The notes: generated by a model from the letters alone, not told the origin. Positions 24,412 to 33,600 are shown, counted from the first letter of the stretch. The stretch is 64,000 nucleotides of DNA from Rhodospirillales bacterium (GCA_019455065.1 JACFNC010000009.1:1-64000); one strand, 5' to 3'. Numbers and translations are program-made.

Positions 24412-25050
24412 ATGCCGGGCGCACGCAAGGCGGACCTTGAAGGCGAGATCGACGGTCTGGTACGCAGATTCGGCGAGGCGGTGCCCATCGAGCGCATCGC
24501 CGAAGTCGTCCATGCCGTCCTCACCTCCGCCAGCGGCGAGCTGAGCGCGGCCGACTTGCGGCTCTACCACGAGCTGGAGTCGCTGGCCCAGTATATCAGT
24601 TCGGCCCGCGCCGAAATCGCTGCCCTCAAGCCGCGGGCGATTCGCGACGACTACATTCCCGCCGCCACCGACGAACTCGACGCCATCGTGGCCGCCACGG
24701 AAAAGGCGACCAATGACATCCTGGACGCCGCGGAGACCATTGAGCAGATAACCGGAAGCCTGCCGCCGGAGGCCGCACAGGTGGTCACCGACGCCACCAC
24801 GCGCATCTACGAGGCCTGTAATTTCCAGGATATTACCGGGCAGCGCATCACCAAGGTGGTGAAGGCTCTGCAGCACATCGAAACCGAGGTCGCCGGCGTC
24901 CTCACCATCTTCGGCCACGAAGGCGGCGCGCGTGCCACCGCTCCCAAGGCGGCGCCCACCGGCGAGGAAGGGTTGTTGAACGGCCCGCAGCTTCCCGGCG
25001 CGGCCTCGCGGCAGGAGGACGTCGACGCGCTGCTGGCGAGCTTCGACTAG
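24412..25050 (+). CDS. cheZ: Protein phosphatase CheZ
   Basis: 212 residues; dephosphorylates CheY-P. The catalytic motif FQDITGQRITKVV places D140 and Q144 where CheZ uses Asp and Gln. Long helices precede it, forming the four-helix bundle dimer. The C-terminus DVDALLASFD is the short CheY-binding tail. I chose the ATG at 24412 because TGAGGA lies 9 nt upstream; the in-frame TTG at 24403 has no ribosome site. CheZ is patchily distributed in alphaproteobacteria. Confidence 0.92.
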   Translation: MPGARKADLEGEIDGLVRRFGEAVPIERIAEVVHAVLTSASGELSAADLRLYHELESLAQYISSARAEIAALKPRAIRDDYIPAATDELDAIVAATEKATNDILDAAETIEQITGSLPPEAAQVVTDATTRIYEACNFQDITGQRITKVVKALQHIETEVAGVLTIFGHEGGARATAPKAAPTGEEGLLNGPQLPGAASRQEDVDALLASFD

Positions 25051-25056
25051 GCGAAA

Positions 25057-25731
25057 ATGGACGAACGCGAGGCGGCAAACACCCGGGACGAGGAGTCGAA
25101 GCGCACCTCATCGATGTTCCTGTCCGTCTACTTGTTGTTGCTGGCGTTCTTCATTCTCCTCAACAGCATTTCCACGTTCCATGAGGTGCGGACGAAGGCG
25201 GTAATGGACAGCCTAACCAGCACCTTCGCCACGCTGATGCCCGTCCGTTCCGTACCGTACTCCTCGCAAACGGGGACCGTTGTCGGCGCCCGCGACCTTT
25301 TCGACCGGGTAGGGGAGCTCTTCGAGGCCGCCATCCCCGCCGCCAAGATCAAAGTTGCCCAGACGGGGCACCTCATGCAGGTCTCCTTTCCCGTGGACGC
25401 CCTGTTCCTCCCCGATAAACCGGATATCAGGCCGGCGCAGGGGGCCTTGGTGAACCGGCTGGCCGCGGCGCTGGGGGCGCCGCCGCGCGGCGTCCGCTAC
25501 GAGGCGACTCTCCTCGTGGGCATCGACCAAGGCGAGACCGCGGGGCTGCCGATCGGCGAGAACCTCGCGGTGGCGAGGACCGGCGCTTTCGCCAGGGAGA
25601 TGGTCCGCCGCGGCGCCGCGCCCGAGGTCGTGGTCGTGGGTTTGGAGCCCGGCGATCCGACGATGGCACGGGCGTTGTTCCGGGTCATTATCGAGGAGGA
25701 CGCCGGGGCGGCGGTCGACGCGGATGAATGA
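25057..25731 (+). CDS. MotB-like membrane protein lacking the plug aspartate
   Basis: 224 residues. A short charged N-terminus, one membrane helix (about residues 20-38, MFLSVYLLLLAFFILLNSIS) and a periplasmic domain resembling a weak OmpA/MotB fold (about 110-215). The helix has no Asp, unlike MotB and unlike the neighbouring gene product, so it cannot by itself form the ion path. The gene lies 6 nt after cheZ and overlaps the next MotB-like gene by 8 nt. I infer an accessory stator component or heterodimer partner. Not recognised as a named family. Confidence 0.7.
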   Translation: MDEREAANTRDEESKRTSSMFLSVYLLLLAFFILLNSISTFHEVRTKAVMDSLTSTFATLMPVRSVPYSSQTGTVVGARDLFDRVGELFEAAIPAAKIKVAQTGHLMQVSFPVDALFLPDKPDIRPAQGALVNRLAAALGAPPRGVRYEATLLVGIDQGETAGLPIGENLAVARTGAFAREMVRRGAAPEVVVVGLEPGDPTMARALFRVIIEEDAGAAVDADE

Positions 25732-26395
25732 TCTTGAGTTGCCGTCTCCTCCCCAAAGCGGGGCCGGATGGATGTGGACCTTCGCCGACGTGGTGTCGCT
25801 GCTGCTGACGTTCTTCGTCATGCTGTATTCGATGTCGTCTCTCAAGGTCGACCGCTGGAAGGAAATGGCCGACGCGCTGTCCCTGCGGCCCAACCCTTCG
25901 AATGAGCGGGTGACGACGACACCCACGGCGCAATACAACGTGTCCACCGTGTTCCGAAAGAGAGCCATCAACATTGAATATCTCCAGGCCGTGATTGCCG
26001 AAGCGATGCGCGCCGACCCGGCGACGCGGGGCATGGAGATGAAATTGACAGGCGATCGCCTGATCATTCCCCTGCCGGCCTCGTTCGCCGAGGACGGAAT
26101 CAGGCCGGGCGCGGAGGGTGAGAAGGTGCTGTTCGCGTTGGCGGGTCTTCTCGCGAACTTCACCAACCCCGTGATCGTGGCGGGCCATGTCGGCGAGGCC
26201 ACGCGGGTCGGCCCCTCCTACACGTCGAAATGGGAAATGTCGGTCGGCCGGGCGGCCGCCTTCGCGAACGCGTTGCGCCGTCTCGGCTACCCGCACGGCG
26301 TGACCGTCCATGGCAACGGTTCCAGCCCGGTCGTCCCAGGCCAGGCCACGGATCGCGTCGACCTCGTCATCCTCTCCGGCAGCGGAGGCGTATAG
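25724..26395 (+). CDS. MotB-like stator protein with OmpA-type domain
   Basis: 223 residues. The N-terminal stator signature WMWTFADVVSLLLTFFVMLY (residues 16-35) has the ion-binding Asp at D22. The OmpA-like peptidoglycan-binding domain occupies about residues 100-218 (VIVAGHVGEATRVG, then WEMSVGRAAAFANALRR). It is shorter than typical MotB (about 300 residues). No motA is adjacent. Translationally coupled to the preceding MotB-like gene and to the TPR gene after it. Probably a stator B subunit or paralogue; motB itself may lie elsewhere. Confidence 0.8.
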   Translation: MNDLELPSPPQSGAGWMWTFADVVSLLLTFFVMLYSMSSLKVDRWKEMADALSLRPNPSNERVTTTPTAQYNVSTVFRKRAINIEYLQAVIAEAMRADPATRGMEMKLTGDRLIIPLPASFAEDGIRPGAEGEKVLFALAGLLANFTNPVIVAGHVGEATRVGPSYTSKWEMSVGRAAAFANALRRLGYPHGVTVHGNGSSPVVPGQATDRVDLVILSGSGGV

Positions 26396-29300
26396 TGCTG
26401 ATGCACCGCCTGCTAGCGGCGATGCTGCTGGTGGCGGCCGTCGCGGCGGCCAGCCCGCAGTCGGCGGCGGTCGCGGCGCCGGCGAATCCGCGCGCCGCCC
26501 CGCACGAGGGTTATGCTCGCCTTGTTCTCGAATGGCCCGAAGCCGTCGCCGTCACCGCCAAGGTGGAGGACGGGCGGCTGATGCTGCGGTTTGCCCAGCC
26601 ATTTTCAGGCGACCTGCAACGCGTGCTCCGGCCGCTGCGCGCCTACGTCAAGGATCTGGTGGTGAACGACGAGCGCACCGAGGCGTCCTTTTCCCTGCTG
26701 CGCCAAGTGAGGGTTCGCAAGTTCAACATCGGGCCGGCCGTGGTCATCGATCTCGTCGACGAGGCGGGCGATGGCGAGGTTGCGAAGGTCGTGCTTGCCG
26801 GCGGTGCGGAGGAGGGCTTCCACCGCCTGGTGTTCAAGTGGCCGAAAGCGGTCGCCTACGACCTGCGCCGCGAAGGTGCGCAGGTTGCCGCCGTGTTCAA
26901 GGCGACCGGAATGATCGACCCTGGCGAACTGCGACGCCTGTTGCCGGCGGGTCTGGACGTTGTCGATGTCGACTTGGGCAAGCGCGACACGACCCTGGTG
27001 ATGACGCTTCCCGAAGATCGCGAACTGCGTCATTTCGCCAGAAACTCGGAGATCGTGCTCGAGATACTCGACGACGGAGTGGCTGCCCCGACTCCCGAAG
27101 CGCGGCGACCGGTCAAGGGCTCCGCGAACCAACCCGTGAAACCGCCGCCACCCGAAACGGCAGATGCCGGCCAGCCCTCTCCGTCGGCGCCGAAAACCGC
27201 CGAACCGGTGCCGAGCGAACCCACGCGCGCCGCTGGCGAACCTGGGCCCAGCGAGGAGATAAAGGGACAGGTCGCGGAGATGCCGACCCTCACCTTCCCC
27301 TGGACGCAGCCTGCGGGCGCTGCCGTATTTCGTCGCGCCGGATGGCTGTGGGTCGTGTTTGACCAGCCGAAGACCGTCGACACCGAGGCGCTACGCAATC
27401 GCGGCCCGGGGATTATCCGAGACGTCGAACAGGTTCCGCATCCGGCGGCGACAATCCTGCGCCTGCTGGTGCCGCCGGCCTACAATCCGAGCCTCAAGCG
27501 GGATGGTCTGACATGGATCCTCGACTTGGCGCAGCGGCCCCTTCGCGCCGAGACGGCGCTCGCAGTCAATGCCGAAACGTCCGAGGGGGGGGGCCGCATC
27601 GTCGTGCCGGTGGCCGAAGGGGGGCAGCCGATCGACGTTCTCGACCCCGAGGTCGGCGACACGATCAAGGTCATTCCCGTGCTTCCGCTCGCCCACGGAA
27701 TCTTTCCGGGCTTCGACTATCCCGAGGTGCAGCTTCCGGGCACCGCGCAAGGAGTGGTCGTCATTCCCCGTGCTCCGGGGCTGTCCGTGGCGAGCGCGCG
27801 GACGGGCATCGACATCTCCCGTCCCGACGGCGGCCTGAGCATCAGTCCCGCCAGCCGCCAGCAGGCGGCATCGGCTCTGTTGGGAGGGCGGGTGGCAAGT
27901 TCGCCGATCCTCGACGTCCGCGGCTGGGCGCGTGACGGCATGTCGAAGAGCGGCAAGGAGCAGTTGTTCGCCGCGCTCGCCGAATCCGAGGGCGATCGCG
28001 CGGCGGCCCGGTTGGACATCGCGCGCTTCTACGCCGCCAACGGCTACGGCGCGGAGGCCCTTGGCATCCTTCGGGTCATGGCCACCGATGATCCCCAAGC
28101 CATGGAGACCGCGTCGTTTCGCGGGGTTCGCGGCGTCGCCAACTTCTTGATGAAGCGTTATGACGAGGCCGAGGGCGATTTCGGCCATGAGAGCCTGAGG
28201 GAGGTGCCGGAGGCCGCGTATTGGTACGCGGCCGCACGCGCCGCAGGAGGCGACGCGGCGGGCGCGGCCCAGCTCAACGAGGGCATCCCCCTCGCGAACA
28301 CCTATCCCGACTTGCTGAAGAACGAACTCGCCTGGGTGGCCATCGAAACCAACTTGGCGGCCGGAGACCACCGCTTGGCGCGCATGGTCCTGGATACGCT
28401 CGCCCCAGATGCGCTCAGTGCGGCCGAACAGACCAAGCTGAACTATCTGGAGGGCCTCTACCAGAATCTGGCTGGCGACTTCGACGCCGCTGTCAGCCGC
28501 TTTTCGGCGGCGGAGAATGGCCGCGATCGCAAGTATCGGGCGCTGGCCGCCAAAGCCAAGGTGGATCTCTTGCTGGAGCGGGAGCAGATTACACGTCGTG
28601 AAGCGATAGAGGCGCTGGATCGGTTGCGGTTCGCATGGCGGGCGCCGGAGTACGAGTTCCCGCTCCTCAAACGATTGGGGGAACTCGAGATCGCCGACGG
28701 CGACTACAGCGGGGGATTGCGAACCCTCAAGCAGCTCGTATCGAGTTACGGCCAGCACCCGGATATCGGCTCCGTCGCGCAGACGATGAGCGACACGTTC
28801 GCGAAGCTCTATCTCGAAGGCGCCGCCGATGCGCTGCCGCCGGTGACGGCCATCGCCCTTTACGACGAATTCCGCGAACTTACGCCGACCGGAGTGCGGG
28901 GCGACGAAATGATTCGGCGCTTGGCGGACCGGATGATCGCCGTCGATCTCCTCGATCGGGCGGGGGAGCTGCTCAAGCATCAGGTCGAGTTTCGCCTGAC
29001 CGGTGTCGAGAAGGCACGGGTCGGCGCCCAGCTTGCCGTGGTGCGGCTTCTGGACCAGAAGCCTGAGCAGGCGCTTCTGGCCCTCAGCGGAAGCGAGGCG
29101 GCGGACATTCCCGAAGATCTGCGGCGCCAGCGTCTGTATCTGCAGGCCCGGGCGCTGGACGACTCCGGACGCCCCGGCCCGGCTCTCGCGTTGCTTGCCA
29201 AGGACGAAACGCCGACCGCCGCGTTGCTGCGCGCCGAAATCCATTGGCGGACCCAAAACTGGAAGGAGGCGGCGGCGGATTTCAAGCTCCTGGTCGGCGA

Positions 29301-29598
29301 TCCGCCACCCGGCGCCAAACTCGATGACATGACGGCGCGCTTGGTCCTGCACTGGGCCACCGCGCTGTCGCTTGCGAGCAACGATCCCGCGCTCGCGCAG
29401 TTGCGGGCTCGCTTCGGGCGGGAAATGGCCGCCACGGCCTACCGCGACGCCTTCGATCTGCTGACGGTCGAGGCGCCGGCGGAAACCATCGACCAGCGCT
29501 CGATCGCGGCCCGCATCAAGGAGGCCGAACAGTTCCAGTCCTTTATGGCCGCGTACCGGGAGCGGTTGCGGGCCGAGGGGCTGGCGGCCATCAACTAG
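26395..29598 (+). CDS. Large periplasmic TPR protein of the motility cluster
   Basis: About 1067 residues. The N-terminal signal peptide (LLAAMLLVAAVAAASPQSAA) is followed by two AMIN-like beta segments (about 35-130 and 130-230, each with an A/R-L-V-L/F-E/K-W-P motif), a Pro-rich linker (about 245-300), another beta region, and tetratricopeptide-type helices from about residue 530 to the end. I prefer the GTG at 26395, which overlaps the previous stop (TAGTG) and has GGAGG 6 nt upstream; an ATG at 26401 is also possible. It may be a periplasmic scaffold for the MotB-like proteins. Function unknown. Confidence 0.75.
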   Translation: MLMHRLLAAMLLVAAVAAASPQSAAVAAPANPRAAPHEGYARLVLEWPEAVAVTAKVEDGRLMLRFAQPFSGDLQRVLRPLRAYVKDLVVNDERTEASFSLLRQVRVRKFNIGPAVVIDLVDEAGDGEVAKVVLAGGAEEGFHRLVFKWPKAVAYDLRREGAQVAAVFKATGMIDPGELRRLLPAGLDVVDVDLGKRDTTLVMTLPEDRELRHFARNSEIVLEILDDGVAAPTPEARRPVKGSANQPVKPPPPETADAGQPSPSAPKTAEPVPSEPTRAAGEPGPSEEIKGQVAEMPTLTFPWTQPAGAAVFRRAGWLWVVFDQPKTVDTEALRNRGPGIIRDVEQVPHPAATILRLLVPPAYNPSLKRDGLTWILDLAQRPLRAETALAVNAETSEGGGRIVVPVAEGGQPIDVLDPEVGDTIKVIPVLPLAHGIFPGFDYPEVQLPGTAQGVVVIPRAPGLSVASARTGIDISRPDGGLSISPASRQQAASALLGGRVASSPILDVRGWARDGMSKSGKEQLFAALAESEGDRAAARLDIARFYAANGYGAEALGILRVMATDDPQAMETASFRGVRGVANFLMKRYDEAEGDFGHESLREVPEAAYWYAAARAAGGDAAGAAQLNEGIPLANTYPDLLKNELAWVAIETNLAAGDHRLARMVLDTLAPDALSAAEQTKLNYLEGLYQNLAGDFDAAVSRFSAAENGRDRKYRALAAKAKVDLLLEREQITRREAIEALDRLRFAWRAPEYEFPLLKRLGELEIADGDYSGGLRTLKQLVSSYGQHPDIGSVAQTMSDTFAKLYLEGAADALPPVTAIALYDEFRELTPTGVRGDEMIRRLADRMIAVDLLDRAGELLKHQVEFRLTGVEKARVGAQLAVVRLLDQKPEQALLALSGSEAADIPEDLRRQRLYLQARALDDSGRPGPALALLAKDETPTAALLRAEIHWRTQNWKEAAADFKLLVGDPPPGAKLDDMTARLVLHWATALSLASNDPALAQLRARFGREMAATAYRDAFDLLTVEAPAETIDQRSIAARIKEAEQFQSFMAAYRERLRAEGLAAIN

Positions 29599-29713
29599 TT
29601 TCGCCGGATCGGCGGACTGGTCGGCGGGTCTTTTTTACTTGCATCGGGGGGCGAAATCAGCGACAACCCCCCGCTCATTCTTCTGGTCCATCTACTGGTT
29701 AGGAGGGGGGAGC

Positions 29714-30205
29714 ATGGCAAAAGTCTCCTTTGCCACCCGACTGGGGATGCACTCGGGGGCAATTCCGAGGACTACCCAAGACACGGTCGCCGTAGGCGAC
29801 GCCCGCCCGGCTTGGCCGGCCGCCGACAACGGCAAGGATTATTTCGTCGAGCGGAACGGGATTAAGTTCGCCGGCACCCATCTCCTGATCGACCTGTGGG
29901 GCGCCTGCAATCTCGACGATCTCGAAGTCGTCCGCGAGGCCCTCGAGGAATCGGCCCGGGTCGCCGGGGCGACCCTCCTGCATACCCACCTGCACCACTT
30001 CTCGCCCAATGGCGGAATTTCCGGCGTGGTCGTTCTGGCCGAGTCGCATATCAGCATTCACACCTGGCCCGAGCGCAACTATGCCGCACTCGACGTGTTC
30101 ATGTGTGGGGCCTGCGACCCCTATCTGACGATTCCGGTGCTGCGCCGGGCGTTCCAGCCGGGCAACGTGGTCCTGGGCGAACAGAAGCGGGGGCTGGTTC
30201 CGTGA
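29714..30205 (+). CDS. speD: S-adenosylmethionine decarboxylase proenzyme
   Basis: 163 residues. It makes decarboxylated SAM, the aminopropyl donor for spermidine. The bacterial class 1B signature is present: the self-cleavage site LAE-SHISIHTWPE, where Ser111 becomes the pyruvoyl group, plus HHFSPNGGISGVVVL and DVFMCGACDP. It has a strong ribosome site (AGGAGG before the ATG at 29714). About 30 extra residues precede the conserved domain compared with short SpeH forms. Its stop overlaps the speE start. Confidence 0.95.
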   Translation: MAKVSFATRLGMHSGAIPRTTQDTVAVGDARPAWPAADNGKDYFVERNGIKFAGTHLLIDLWGACNLDDLEVVREALEESARVAGATLLHTHLHHFSPNGGISGVVVLAESHISIHTWPERNYAALDVFMCGACDPYLTIPVLRRAFQPGNVVLGEQKRGLVP

Positions 30206-31050
30206 CCTGGTTCGAGGAAAAGCTTTACGATCACTGGCGCCAGTCCTTCAAGATCGGGCGCGTCCTGTTCCACGAAAAGACCGACTTCCAGGATCTGGTC
30301 ATTTTCGAGACGCCAGGGTTCCAACGGGTGCTCGCGCTCGACGGGATCATTCAGGTTACTCAGGGTGACGAATTCGTTTATCACGAGATGCTTGCCCACG
30401 TGTCCACCCTTGCCCACGGCGACGCGCGCGCGGTGCTGATCATCGGCGGCGGCGATGGCGGGGTGCTTCGCGAGGTGCTGCGTCATCCGGTGGAGCGCTG
30501 CACCATGGTCGAGATCGACCCTGGTGTCATCGAACTTTGCCGCAAGTTCATGCCCGACATCTCCAGGGGCGCCTTCGATGACCCTCGTGCCGAGATCGTC
30601 ATTGCCGACGGCGTGAAGTACGTCGCCGAGACCGATCGCAAGTTCGACGTGATCATCGTTGATTCGACCGACCCGATCGGCCCGGGCGAGGTGCTGTTCA
30701 CCGAGGCGTTCTACGCCAGCTGCCGCCGCATCCTGACCGAGCGCGGCGTCGTCGTCACCCAGAACGGCGTACCCTTCCTGCAGCCCGAGGAACTGACGAC
30801 GACGCATCGCAGACTGAGCAAGCTGTTCCCCGACGCCGGCTTTTTCGTCGCCGCCGTGCCCACCTATGTCGGCGGATTCATGACGCTCGGTTGGGCCAGT
30901 CTCGATCCGTCGAATCGCGCCCGGCCGGTCGAGGCCATACGCGAACAATTCACGAAGCTTCAAATCAATACCCGGTATTACACGCCGGAGATTCACGTCG
31001 CCTCCTTCGCCCTGCCGAAATACGTCCAGGACTTGATGACCAAGGAGTAG
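30202..31050 (+). CDS. speE: Spermidine synthase
   Basis: 282 residues. It transfers the aminopropyl group from decarboxylated SAM to putrescine. Conserved motifs are DGIIQVTQGDEFVYHEML, the nucleotide site LIIGGGDGGVLREVLRH, EIDPGVI, and the catalytic loop IVDSTDPIGPGEVLF. The GTG start overlaps speD by 4 nt (GTGA), so the two enzymes are made together. It converges on the histidine kinase gene with a 12-nt gap. Confidence 0.96.
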   Translation: MTWFEEKLYDHWRQSFKIGRVLFHEKTDFQDLVIFETPGFQRVLALDGIIQVTQGDEFVYHEMLAHVSTLAHGDARAVLIIGGGDGGVLREVLRHPVERCTMVEIDPGVIELCRKFMPDISRGAFDDPRAEIVIADGVKYVAETDRKFDVIIVDSTDPIGPGEVLFTEAFYASCRRILTERGVVVTQNGVPFLQPEELTTTHRRLSKLFPDAGFFVAAVPTYVGGFMTLGWASLDPSNRARPVEAIREQFTKLQINTRYYTPEIHVASFALPKYVQDLMTKE

Positions 31051-31062
31051 GGACGGCGCCGC

Positions 31063-32382
31063 TTACAGGGGCAACCGCACCCTGACGCGCAGTCCCCCGA
31101 GCGGCGACTCCTCCAGCAGGACGTCGCCGCCGTGGGCGCGGACAACGTCGCGGGCGATGGTCAGCCCAAGGCCCACCCCTCCCGTCTCCGGGTTGCGCGA
31201 CGTGTCGAGGCGGAAGAAGGCGCGAAACGCGTCTTCGCGCCTGTCAGCGGGGATGCCCGGCCCGTTGTCGTCGATCACCACGTCCACGACCTCGCCCCGC
31301 AGCCCGGCCCTGACCCATACATGGCTGGCATACCGAACCGCATTGCCGATCAGGTTGGTCAGCGCCCTCTCGATGGCGTGGGGGCGCAGGGGCATGACGA
31401 TGTCGCCCTCGCAATGCAAATCCACCTCGCCGCCTTCACGGCGGGCGCGCGCGGCGACGTCCTCGAGCAGGGCCACCAGGTCGGTGTCGCGCATGTTCTC
31501 GGCTCCCTCGCCGCGCGCGAACGCCAAATAGCCTTCGATCATGCGCTCCATCTCGGCGACGTCCTGGGCCAGCTCGGCCACGCCTTCCCGGTCTCCCATC
31601 ATGGCGAGTTCGAGCTTCATGCGCGTGAGCGGCGTACGCAGATCATGCGAAACGCCGGCCAGCATTTCGGTACGCTGGACGATCTGGCGCCGAATCCGCT
31701 CGCGCATCAGGTTGAATGCTATCGCCGCCTGGCGGACCTCGGCAGCACCCTCGGGTTTGAAGTCGGGGACGTCCCGGCCCTTGCCGAAGCGGTCGGCGGC
31801 GGCGGCAAGGCGGCGCACCGACCGAACCTGGTTGCGCATGAACAGGGTGGCCACCCCGAACAGCAGCAGGGAACTTCCGACCATCCACAGGACGAACACA
31901 TAGGTGGTCGAGCTTTCCAGGCGCTTCCTCGGCGTGACGACCTCGAGTACGCCCCCGTTCACCTGGACGAACAGTTCGACCTCGCGTTCGCGACTTGCTA
32001 GGTCGATGCGGAAGGGCCGGTCGAGGCTTTCCTGCATCGCCTGGATCAGGGTGCTTTCGAGAAAGGTGTCGGCGTCGCTTTCGCGCGTCGGCTCGTCGAT
32101 CGCACCGCCGCGCAGGCGAACCTCGAGGTTCATCTCTGCGGCAATGGCGAATACGCGCAAGCGGTTCTCCTCGCCGGGGAACGCCTGCAGCATCTCGACG
32201 ACGGCCACGACGTCTCCGACCAGGCCGTTCACCAGCCGCCTCGTCACCGTGTTCCAATGATTCTCGTAGAACACATAGGCCGAGACGATCTGGACGATGA
32301 TCAGCGGCATGACGATGATCAGCAGCGAGCGGACCAGAAGGCTGCGGGGTGCCAATTTCCTCAGCGATCCGGCGAGGCTCAT
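31063..32382 (-). CDS. envZ: EnvZ-type sensor histidine kinase
   Basis: 439 residues. Two membrane helices (about 16-38 and 157-178) flank a periplasmic sensor of about 115 residues, followed by a HAMP domain and the kinase core. The H box is GVSHDLRTPLTRMKLELA with H246; the ATP-binding lobe has VIDDNGPGIP and GVGLGLTIARDVV. The start MSLAGSLRK at 32382 follows ompR by 7 nt. Stimulus unknown. The order marR-ompR-envZ resembles the petP-petR region of Rhodobacter relatives, so a role in envelope or respiratory regulation is possible. Confidence 0.88.
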   Translation of the reverse strand: MSLAGSLRKLAPRSLLVRSLLIIVMPLIIVQIVSAYVFYENHWNTVTRRLVNGLVGDVVAVVEMLQAFPGEENRLRVFAIAAEMNLEVRLRGGAIDEPTRESDADTFLESTLIQAMQESLDRPFRIDLASREREVELFVQVNGGVLEVVTPRKRLESSTTYVFVLWMVGSSLLLFGVATLFMRNQVRSVRRLAAAADRFGKGRDVPDFKPEGAAEVRQAAIAFNLMRERIRRQIVQRTEMLAGVSHDLRTPLTRMKLELAMMGDREGVAELAQDVAEMERMIEGYLAFARGEGAENMRDTDLVALLEDVAARARREGGEVDLHCEGDIVMPLRPHAIERALTNLIGNAVRYASHVWVRAGLRGEVVDVVIDDNGPGIPADRREDAFRAFFRLDTSRNPETGGVGLGLTIARDVVRAHGGDVLLEESPLGGLRVRVRLPL

Positions 32383-32389
32383 GGCGCCG

Positions 32390-33076
32390 TCACCCCGCAC
32401 GGAGCAGGTAACCGCGCCCGCGCACCGTCTGAAGGTGCCGCGGGGCACGCGGATCGTCCTCGAGCTTCTTCCGCAGCCGCGTCACCTGCACGTCGACCGT
32501 TCGCAGGTTGCCGCCGTTGCCGGTTCGGCTGCCCAGTTCCTCCCGCGACAGGACCGTTCCCGCCTCGCCTGCCAGAACACCGAGCAAAGCGCTCTCCGCT
32601 GTCGTCAGGTGGACGATCTCGCCGCCGCGGCGGAGCTCTCCCCGCTTGATATCGAAAACGAACGGACCGATCCGTACTTCCATCGGCAGACCGTCGTCCG
32701 TGTCGCGCGGGACGCGCCTGAGGATACTGGAGATGCGCAGAAGGAGTTCGCGCGGCTCGAAGGGCTTCGCAAGGTAGTCGTCGGCGCCCGCCTCGAGCCC
32801 GTGGATGCGGTCCTCGACCTCTCCCATCGCGGTCAGCAGCAAGATGGGCACCGGGTTCTGGCCGCGCAGCCAGCGGGTCAGTTCCAACCCGCTCTCTCCG
32901 GGCATCATGATGTCGAGCACGATGAGGTCGAACTGAAGCCCGCGCAGGTGCTGGCGCGCATCCTCGGCATCGGCCGCCGTCGACACCACGTAGCCGTGAT
33001 CGCGCAAGTACTTGCCCAGCAGTTGGCGCAGCCGGGTGTCATCGTCGACGACCAGGATGTGGGCGCGGTCGCTCAT
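32390..33076 (-). CDS. ompR: OmpR-family response regulator
   Basis: 228 residues. The receiver domain has D11-D13 (VVDDDTRLRQLL), phosphorylation site D55 (VLDIMMPGESG), the switch Thr in LLLTAMGE and Lys in YLAKPFEPREL. The C-terminal winged helix (about 130-228) has the OmpR signature RTVDVQVTRLRKKLEDDP and RGRGYLL. Partner of the kinase encoded 7 nt downstream; the MarR-type gene lies 11 nt upstream. Confidence 0.92.
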   Translation of the reverse strand: MSDRAHILVVDDDTRLRQLLGKYLRDHGYVVSTAADAEDARQHLRGLQFDLIVLDIMMPGESGLELTRWLRGQNPVPILLLTAMGEVEDRIHGLEAGADDYLAKPFEPRELLLRISSILRRVPRDTDDGLPMEVRIGPFVFDIKRGELRRGGEIVHLTTAESALLGVLAGEAGTVLSREELGSRTGNGGNLRTVDVQVTRLRKKLEDDPRAPRHLQTVRGRGYLLRAG

Positions 33077-33087
33077 GCCATGCCCCG

Positions 33088-33591
33088 TCAGAGCCGCCGG
33101 CGGGACGGTCCGAAGGGCAGGAAACGCAGGCGATCAGGTTCGTCGATGAGGCCGACCATCACCTTCCGGAAACCTTCGACGGCCTCGGCGCCCGCCTCGC
33201 GATACGCCTGCGCGAAGCGGCTCCGCTGCTTCTCGGTCAATCGGCGCTCGAGGTCGACCCCCTTCTCGGTGAGTTCGAGGAGCCGCTGACGGCGATCGCG
33301 TTCTCCGGCGCGCTGGACGATGAAACCTTCCTCGATGAGCTGCCCAAGCACGCGTGACAGGCTTTGTTTGGTGATGCGGAGGATGGCCAGAAGGTCGCTG
33401 ACCGTGATGCCCGGGTGCCGGCCGACGAAATAGATGACGCGGTGATGTGCTCGCCCGAATTTGTAGCTCGCCAGGATGGCATCGGGTTCGGCGGTGAAAT
33501 CGCGATAGGCGAAGAACAGGAGCTCGATGCCCTGCCGCAACTCTTCCTCGCGAAGAAAAAGCGGATTCACGCCGGTTTTTATGTCAGTCAT
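33088..33591 (-). CDS. MarR-family transcriptional regulator
   Basis: 167 residues. The winged helix-turn-helix region is clear (HPGITVSDLLAILRITKQSL, SRVLGQLIEEGFIV, then the wing GERDRRQRLLELTEKG). I chose the ATG at 33591 because it has the family length and the longer frame runs into a putative operator. That operator, a 7-7-7 palindrome, overlaps the start codon, so autoregulation is likely. It leads the marR-ompR-envZ operon and is divergent from ilvE. Similar to PetP of Rhodobacter by context; ligand unknown. Confidence 0.85.
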   Translation of the reverse strand: MTDIKTGVNPLFLREEELRQGIELLFFAYRDFTAEPDAILASYKFGRAHHRVIYFVGRHPGITVSDLLAILRITKQSLSRVLGQLIEEGFIVQRAGERDRRQRLLELTEKGVDLERRLTEKQRSRFAQAYREAGAEAVEGFRKVMVGLIDEPDRLRFLPFGPSRRRL

Positions 33592-33600
33592 GTTGACATA
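33580..33600. promoter_or_regulatory. Palindromic operator candidate TATGTCA-N7-TGACATA
   Basis: A perfect 7-bp inverted repeat with a 7-nt spacer covers the marR start codon and lies in the 74-nt gap before the divergent ilvE. Its size fits a MarR dimer. The binding protein is inferred. Confidence 0.55.

Noticed and set aside
29599-29713. Intrinsic terminator after the TPR gene at the TTTTTT run
   Set aside because: A T tract is present near 29632 but I could not draw a stable stem directly before it; the GC-rich part gives only 3-4 bp pairings.
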